A stretch of 8,290 nucleotides of DNA, taken from assembly GCA_964342585.1 (NCBI GenBank), contig CAYFHK010000116.1:1-8290 (forward strand). The letters are read 5' to 3'. The notes under the pieces are model-generated. The model ran no database searches, was not told the origin of the DNA, and was given only the letters and a program-made list of their open reading frames with translations. A program made the position numbers and the translations under genes. Below, piece after piece: positions 5,368 through 8,290 of the stretch. Source of the DNA: Parvularcula sp964342585. GTDB taxonomy: Bacteria; Pseudomonadota; Alphaproteobacteria; Caulobacterales; Parvularculaceae. Numbering within the stretch: the first letter of the stretch is position 1; every line of letters begins with the position of its first letter.

Positions 5368-6747
5368 ATGGCCAAAGCAATCACCACCGTGAATCCCACC
5401 ACAGGCGAACAGCTCGCCGAATATCCGCTGATGAGCGATGCGGAGGTGAACCAAGCGATCGAGCGCTGCCACAACGCTTTTCTGGATTGGCGCCTGCAGC
5501 CGATTGAAGAGCGGGCTGAGGTCCTCACAGCCATTGGCGCGAAGCTGCGCGAACGCACCGACGATTTGGCGGAAATGATGATGCTCGAAATGGGCAAGCC
5601 GATCATGGCCGCCAAAGGCGAGGTGCAGCTCTGCGCAGCGCTTGCGGACTATGCCGCGAAATTCGGCCCTGAAGTCCTGAAAGACGAGGACCGCCAGACC
5701 GGCAAGACCTCCCGCGGGATCGTCACCTACTCCCCGATGGGGGTGATTTACGGGATCCAGCCTTGGAACTTCCCAGGATATCAAGTTGTCCGGTACTCCG
5801 TGGACAATCTGATTGCTGGCAATGGCGTGATGCTGAAGCACGCATCGAATGTGACGGGTTGCGGCGTGTTGATCGGCGAGATCTATGAGCAAGCGGGCCT
5901 GCCAAAAGATCTTTTCACAGTGCTGAAGATTTCGCACGGCCAATCCGACGATATCATTGAGCATCCGCTGGTGCGCGGTGTTACGCTCACGGGCTCTGAC
6001 GTGGCCGGCAAGAAAGTCGCCGCAAAAGCTGGCGAAGCGATGAAGAAGACCGTGCTCGAGCTTGGCTCAAACGACGCCTACCTCGTGCTCGAAGATGCTG
6101 ACCTTGAAAAAGCTGTCAAACACTGCGTGCGCGGACGGGTGTTCAACACGGGCCAAACTTGCGTGTCGGCCAAACGCTTCATCATCGTTGATAAGCTCTA
6201 CGATCAGTTCCGCGATGCATATGTCGCGATGATGCAGAAGGTCGCCTATGGCGATCCGACCAAGGAAGAAACGCAAATGGGCCCGATGGCGACCCATAAG
6301 GGCCGCGAAGACCTGCAACGGCAAGTCGATCAAAGCGTGGAAAAAGGCGCCAAGATCCTATGCGGCGGCTTCATCCCCGATGGCGACGGGGCGTTCTACC
6401 CCGCCACCGTCCTCGAGAATGTCGAGCCTGGCCAACCGGCCTATGACGATGAGCTCTTTGGCCCGGTCGCCTCACTCGTCCGCGCCAAGGACGATGACGA
6501 TGCGATGCGCATCGCCAATGATAGCCGTTATGGCCTGGGTGGCGGCATCTTCTCCGAAGATATCGACAAAGCCACGCGTATGGCGTCACAGCTCTTCGAC
6601 ACCGGCATGGTCGCCATCAACGGGATCGTCGGTGTGCACCCGAACATGCCGTTCGGCGGCGTGAAGGACTCAGGCCATGGGCGCGAACATGGCGGCTTCG
6701 GCATGAAAGAGTTCGTGAACATAAAGGGCATCACCATCAACAACTAA
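5368..6747 (+). CDS. Succinate-semialdehyde-type NAD(P)-dependent aldehyde dehydrogenase
   Basis: 459 residues, the compact size of the E. coli Sad (YneI) and mycobacterial GabD1 group. It oxidises an aldehyde to an acid with NAD(P)+; succinate semialdehyde is the best guess. Catalytic residues are visible: Asn134 in QPWNFP, Lys157 in MLKHAS, Glu231 in VLELGSNDAY, nucleophile Cys265 in FNTGQTCVSAKRF, and Glu362 in DELFGPV. The nucleotide-binding turn is TLTGSDVAG (206-214), and the C-terminal MPFGGVKDSGHGRE block (427-440) is typical. ELGSNDAY replaces the more usual ELGG-[SK]-x-P, a variation compatible with the Sad branch. No aminotransferase or GABA transporter is adjacent, so a GABA-shunt role cannot be argued from context. 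It is flanked by a terminator upstream and a 45-base gap to hisI, and may be co-transcribed with hisI. Substrate is uncertain; the enzyme class is not. Confidence 0.94.
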   Translation: MAKAITTVNPTTGEQLAEYPLMSDAEVNQAIERCHNAFLDWRLQPIEERAEVLTAIGAKLRERTDDLAEMMMLEMGKPIMAAKGEVQLCAALADYAAKFGPEVLKDEDRQTGKTSRGIVTYSPMGVIYGIQPWNFPGYQVVRYSVDNLIAGNGVMLKHASNVTGCGVLIGEIYEQAGLPKDLFTVLKISHGQSDDIIEHPLVRGVTLTGSDVAGKKVAAKAGEAMKKTVLELGSNDAYLVLEDADLEKAVKHCVRGRVFNTGQTCVSAKRFIIVDKLYDQFRDAYVAMMQKVAYGDPTKEETQMGPMATHKGREDLQRQVDQSVEKGAKILCGGFIPDGDGAFYPATVLENVEPGQPAYDDELFGPVASLVRAKDDDDAMRIANDSRYGLGGGIFSEDIDKATRMASQLFDTGMVAINGIVGVHPNMPFGGVKDSGHGREHGGFGMKEFVNIKGITINN

Positions 6748-6752
6748 GCAAT

Positions 6753-6778
6753 CGCTTTCACGCATGGCCATGGAAGCG
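6753..6778 (+). repeat. Hairpin between aldehyde dehydrogenase and hisI
   Basis: CGCTTTC (6753-6759) pairs with GGAAGCG (6772-6778) with one G-T wobble, and an additional A-T pair closes a 10-base loop containing CATGGCCATG. It ends two bases before the hisI ribosome site (AAGGAG, 6781-6786) and has no T-run. It could affect hisI translation or mRNA processing rather than terminate transcription. Confidence 0.4.
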
Positions 6779-6792
6779 CTAAGGAGCGAACC

Positions 6793-7188
6793 ATGGCCTG
6801 CAATATGCGCGACGAAACTGATCAATTTGTCCCAAAATGGAACGCCGACGGATTGATGCCGGCGATCACCGTTGATGACGCGACTGGCGAGGTTTTGATG
6901 CTCGCCTATGTCAATGAAGAAGCTTTGGCGAAAACCCTCGAGACCAAGCGTGTCCATTATTGGTCGCGCTCTCGTGGGGCCTTGTGGGCAAAGGGCGAGA
7001 CGTCGGGCCACACACAAGCCCTGGTCTCCGCCGCCATCGATTGTGATCAAGACACCCTGCTCTTTCGCGTCCAGCAGACAGGCCCCGCCTGCCATACGGG
7101 CCGCAAGAGCTGTTTTTATCGAACGCTCTCAACCGCCGATGACACATCTTCGGGCGCGCTAAAGCTTGAATTTACCTCCCCTCGGTAA
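6793..7188 (+). CDS. hisI: Phosphoribosyl-AMP cyclohydrolase
   Basis: 131 residues, the monofunctional form without a fused HisE pyrophosphohydrolase domain. It opens the adenine ring of phosphoribosyl-AMP, the third step of histidine synthesis, in the cytosol. The family blocks are continuous: MLAYVNEEAL (36-45), HYWSRSRGALWAKGETSGHTQ (55-75), AIDCDQDTLLFRV (81-93) with Mg-site aspartates 83, 85 and 87, and GPACHTGRKSCFYR (97-110). Zinc cysteines 84, 100 and 107 are all present. The start ATG has AAGGAG six bases upstream. Its position near folE is common in Alphaproteobacteria; other his genes are not in the window, so the pathway is dispersed. Confidence 0.98.
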   Translation: MACNMRDETDQFVPKWNADGLMPAITVDDATGEVLMLAYVNEEALAKTLETKRVHYWSRSRGALWAKGETSGHTQALVSAAIDCDQDTLLFRVQQTGPACHTGRKSCFYRTLSTADDTSSGALKLEFTSPR

Positions 7189-7207
7189 ACTCCCGCCTTG
7201 TTGGTTT

Positions 7208-7226
7208 GCCGAGCGGCTTGCTCGGC
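7208..7226 (+). repeat. Perfect hairpin in the hisI downstream spacer
   Basis: GCCGAGC (7208-7214) and GCTCGGC (7220-7226) form a perfect 7-base-pair GC-rich stem with a GGCTT loop, 20 bases after the hisI stop. No T-run follows on either strand, so it does not qualify as an intrinsic terminator. It may protect the hisI 3' end or attenuate transcription into the next gene. Confidence 0.5.
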
Positions 7227-7247
7227 GCCCACGGGGAGAGCCTTCGC

Positions 7248-7787
7248 ATGGCGAACACGAAAGACGCCACGATCGATAACCACGGCAACGCCGTGCGTTT
7301 GCATGTGCAATTCTGGCAATCGCCATTTGCGGTGACCGCCGCAGCCGTCGTGACCGCGCAAATCGCCATTCTGATTTACGCCATCATCGCGGGGCGCGCC
7401 GTGCCCTTCGATATGCTGTTCTCGCTGACCGTGGTCGCGATCACCATGTTGGCCGCGGGCATTTGGCCGGGCTGGAACTTCCTCGAATTGGATCCCGAGA
7501 CCATTGAGCAGCACTCCGGACTGAGCTGTGTGAAGGTGGACTGGTCCCGCGTGCGATCGGTCGACGCTTATGAGAACCGCATTGAGCTGCGCTTTTCCGA
7601 AGACACGGAAAAAGGCCCAGTGATCAAATCGATCGACTTGCCCAACCGCTATGGCCTCACCCCAGAAGGGTTCGCCGACCTCGTTGAAGCCGCCTGGCGC
7701 AAATCGGGCGCAGACCCGAACACGGCCGGATTCGAACACCACAGCACGGCGGCCCAAAACACCATCGTCCCCAGATTAAACGGGTAG
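7248..7787 (+). CDS. Two-helix membrane protein with a PH-like C-terminal domain, function unknown
   Basis: 179 residues from ATG at 7248, which has GGAG at 7235-7238; an in-frame start at 7206 lies within the hairpin and has no ribosome site. After a polar N-terminus (1-20) there are two hydrophobic segments, about 28-48 and 54-73, separated by the short link GRAVPF, so a tight hairpin with both ends on the same side. The C-terminal half (FLELDPETIEQ, then VKVDWSRVRSVDAYENRIELRF, then SIDLPNRYGLTPEGFADLVEAAW) has the rhythm of bacterial PH-like or YcxB-like membrane proteins, in which strands around an x-W-x-x-[IV] turn precede a C-terminal helix. This is pattern similarity only; I cannot name the family with certainty. 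The last 46 residues are encoded opposite the O-antigen ligase-like gene. It follows hisI by 59 bases and may share its transcript. Confidence 0.72.
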   Translation: MANTKDATIDNHGNAVRLHVQFWQSPFAVTAAAVVTAQIAILIYAIIAGRAVPFDMLFSLTVVAITMLAAGIWPGWNFLELDPETIEQHSGLSCVKVDWSRVRSVDAYENRIELRFSEDTEKGPVIKSIDLPNRYGLTPEGFADLVEAAWRKSGADPNTAGFEHHSTAAQNTIVPRLNG

Positions 7788-8290
7788 AACAAAAACGACT
7801 CCCCAATGCTCCGAACAAGGAGCAAGGCGACGATCAGCAGCGAAAAGAAGGCGGGTGCGGGCGTAGAAAAGCTGGCGCGCAGCGTCACCCACACGGCCCA
7901 AGCCATCGACAGGGAAAAGGCGAAAAGCCCGACCAGGCCGACCTGTACCAGCACCTCCAAGAAGCTGTTGTGCATGTAGAACTGATCGCCTTCCCGGCCG
8001 AACATCGCGGCGATCCGCACAGCAAGATCGTGGTCGAGCCGCCAGAAATTTCCTGCCCCCGTCCCAAGCCAAGGATGGCTGCGCACGCTCTCCCATCCAT
8101 ACTGCCAGATGGCGGTCCGCCCGGTCAGCGTTTCATCCTTACCCAGCGCATCAAGCACATCCCTTGCGGGATCAACGCCGAAGCCATTGATGAGGATGAA
8201 GAGCGTCAGGCTTGCGCCGTTGATGAGCGCGAATAGCGCCACCGCCCGGCCACCGCGAAATTGTTGTGCCGGTACCCATATGGCGGCGCC
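7649..8290 (-). CDS. O-antigen ligase/polymerase (Wzy_C family) membrane protein, C-terminal 213 residues (5' end outside window)
   Basis: The reading frame is open through the right edge; the GTG at 8242 lies in a membrane segment and is not a likely start. These integral membrane glycosyltransferases join or polymerise undecaprenyl-linked polysaccharide on the periplasmic side. In visible-residue numbering there is a membrane segment at 16-36, then the family hallmark loop GRTAIWQYGWESVRSHPWLGTGAGNFW (57-83) and MHNSFLEVLVQVGLVGL (106-122), carrying the conserved Arg and His of the periplasmic loop. Further membrane segments lie at about 111-135, 146-162 and 168-186. A 27-residue polar tail follows. 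Which polymer it acts on, O-antigen or exopolysaccharide, cannot be told. It converges on the PH-like gene with an overlap of 139 bases and no visible terminator. Confidence 0.9.
   Translation of the reverse strand, partial: GAAIWVPAQQFRGGRAVALFALINGASLTLFILINGFGVDPARDVLDALGKDETLTGRTAIWQYGWESVRSHPWLGTGAGNFWRLDHDLAVRIAAMFGREGDQFYMHNSFLEVLVQVGLVGLFAFSLSMAWAVWVTLRASFSTPAPAFFSLLIVALLLVRSIGESFLFYPFNLGTMVFWAAVLWCSNPAVFGSAPDLRQAASTRSANPSGVRP

Noticed and set aside
5266..5964. 232-residue open frame on the minus strand
   Set aside because: Antisense to the aldehyde dehydrogenase gene and crossing the folE terminator; a shadow frame of GC-rich coding sequence.
7116..7757. 213-residue open frame on the minus strand
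   Set aside because: Antisense to the ends of hisI and the PH-like gene; composition is that of a shadow frame, whereas the frame ending at 7649 carries clear ligase motifs.

Overview
The window is a dense, GC-rich, single-copy housekeeping segment of a bacterial chromosome, most likely from an alphaproteobacterium. Three things point there: the neighbourhood of folE, hisI, a NifU-like scaffold paralogue, yidD and thrS; the alphaproteobacterial style of the individual proteins; and a perfect match to the promoter consensus of the alphaproteobacterial general-stress sigma factor EcfG. The order or genus cannot be fixed from this stretch. There are no tRNA or rRNA genes, CRISPR arrays, insertion sequences or prophage remnants.

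Minus-strand block (1 to 4424), in transcription order: cysS (cysteinyl-tRNA synthetase), a tiny acidic lipoprotein, a NifU/IscU-like Fe-S scaffold paralogue, yidD (overlapping the scaffold gene by a GTGA junction), a secreted YbjN-domain protein, and thrS (threonyl-tRNA synthetase). thrS runs off the left edge just before the catalytic MNCPGH-type motif expected next. The lipoprotein has its own promoter: GGAAC-N16-CGTT sits in the 62-base gap behind cysS, with a strong ribosome binding site downstream. This stress-type promoter and the protein's 11-residue acidic repeat are the most interesting signals here.

Divergent plus-strand block (4602 to 7787): folE (GTP cyclohydrolase I), a clear intrinsic terminator, a succinate-semialdehyde-type aldehyde dehydrogenase with its own strong ribosome binding site, hisI (phosphoribosyl-AMP cyclohydrolase), and a two-helix membrane protein whose C-terminal half resembles a bacterial PH-like fold. 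The 177-base divergent region between cysS and folE holds a repeated heptamer in direct and inverted orientation, and a GC hairpin beside the cysS start codon.

Right edge (7649 to 8290, minus strand): the C-terminal part of an O-antigen ligase/polymerase family membrane protein. It converges on the PH-like gene, and the two reading frames overlap by 139 bases.

Functionally the genes supply aminoacyl-tRNAs (Cys, Thr), tetrahydrofolate or pteridine precursors, histidine, Fe-S and membrane-protein biogenesis, and envelope components. Apart from the lipoprotein, no candidate for a new biological system is visible, and that case rests on one promoter match and one repeat pattern.
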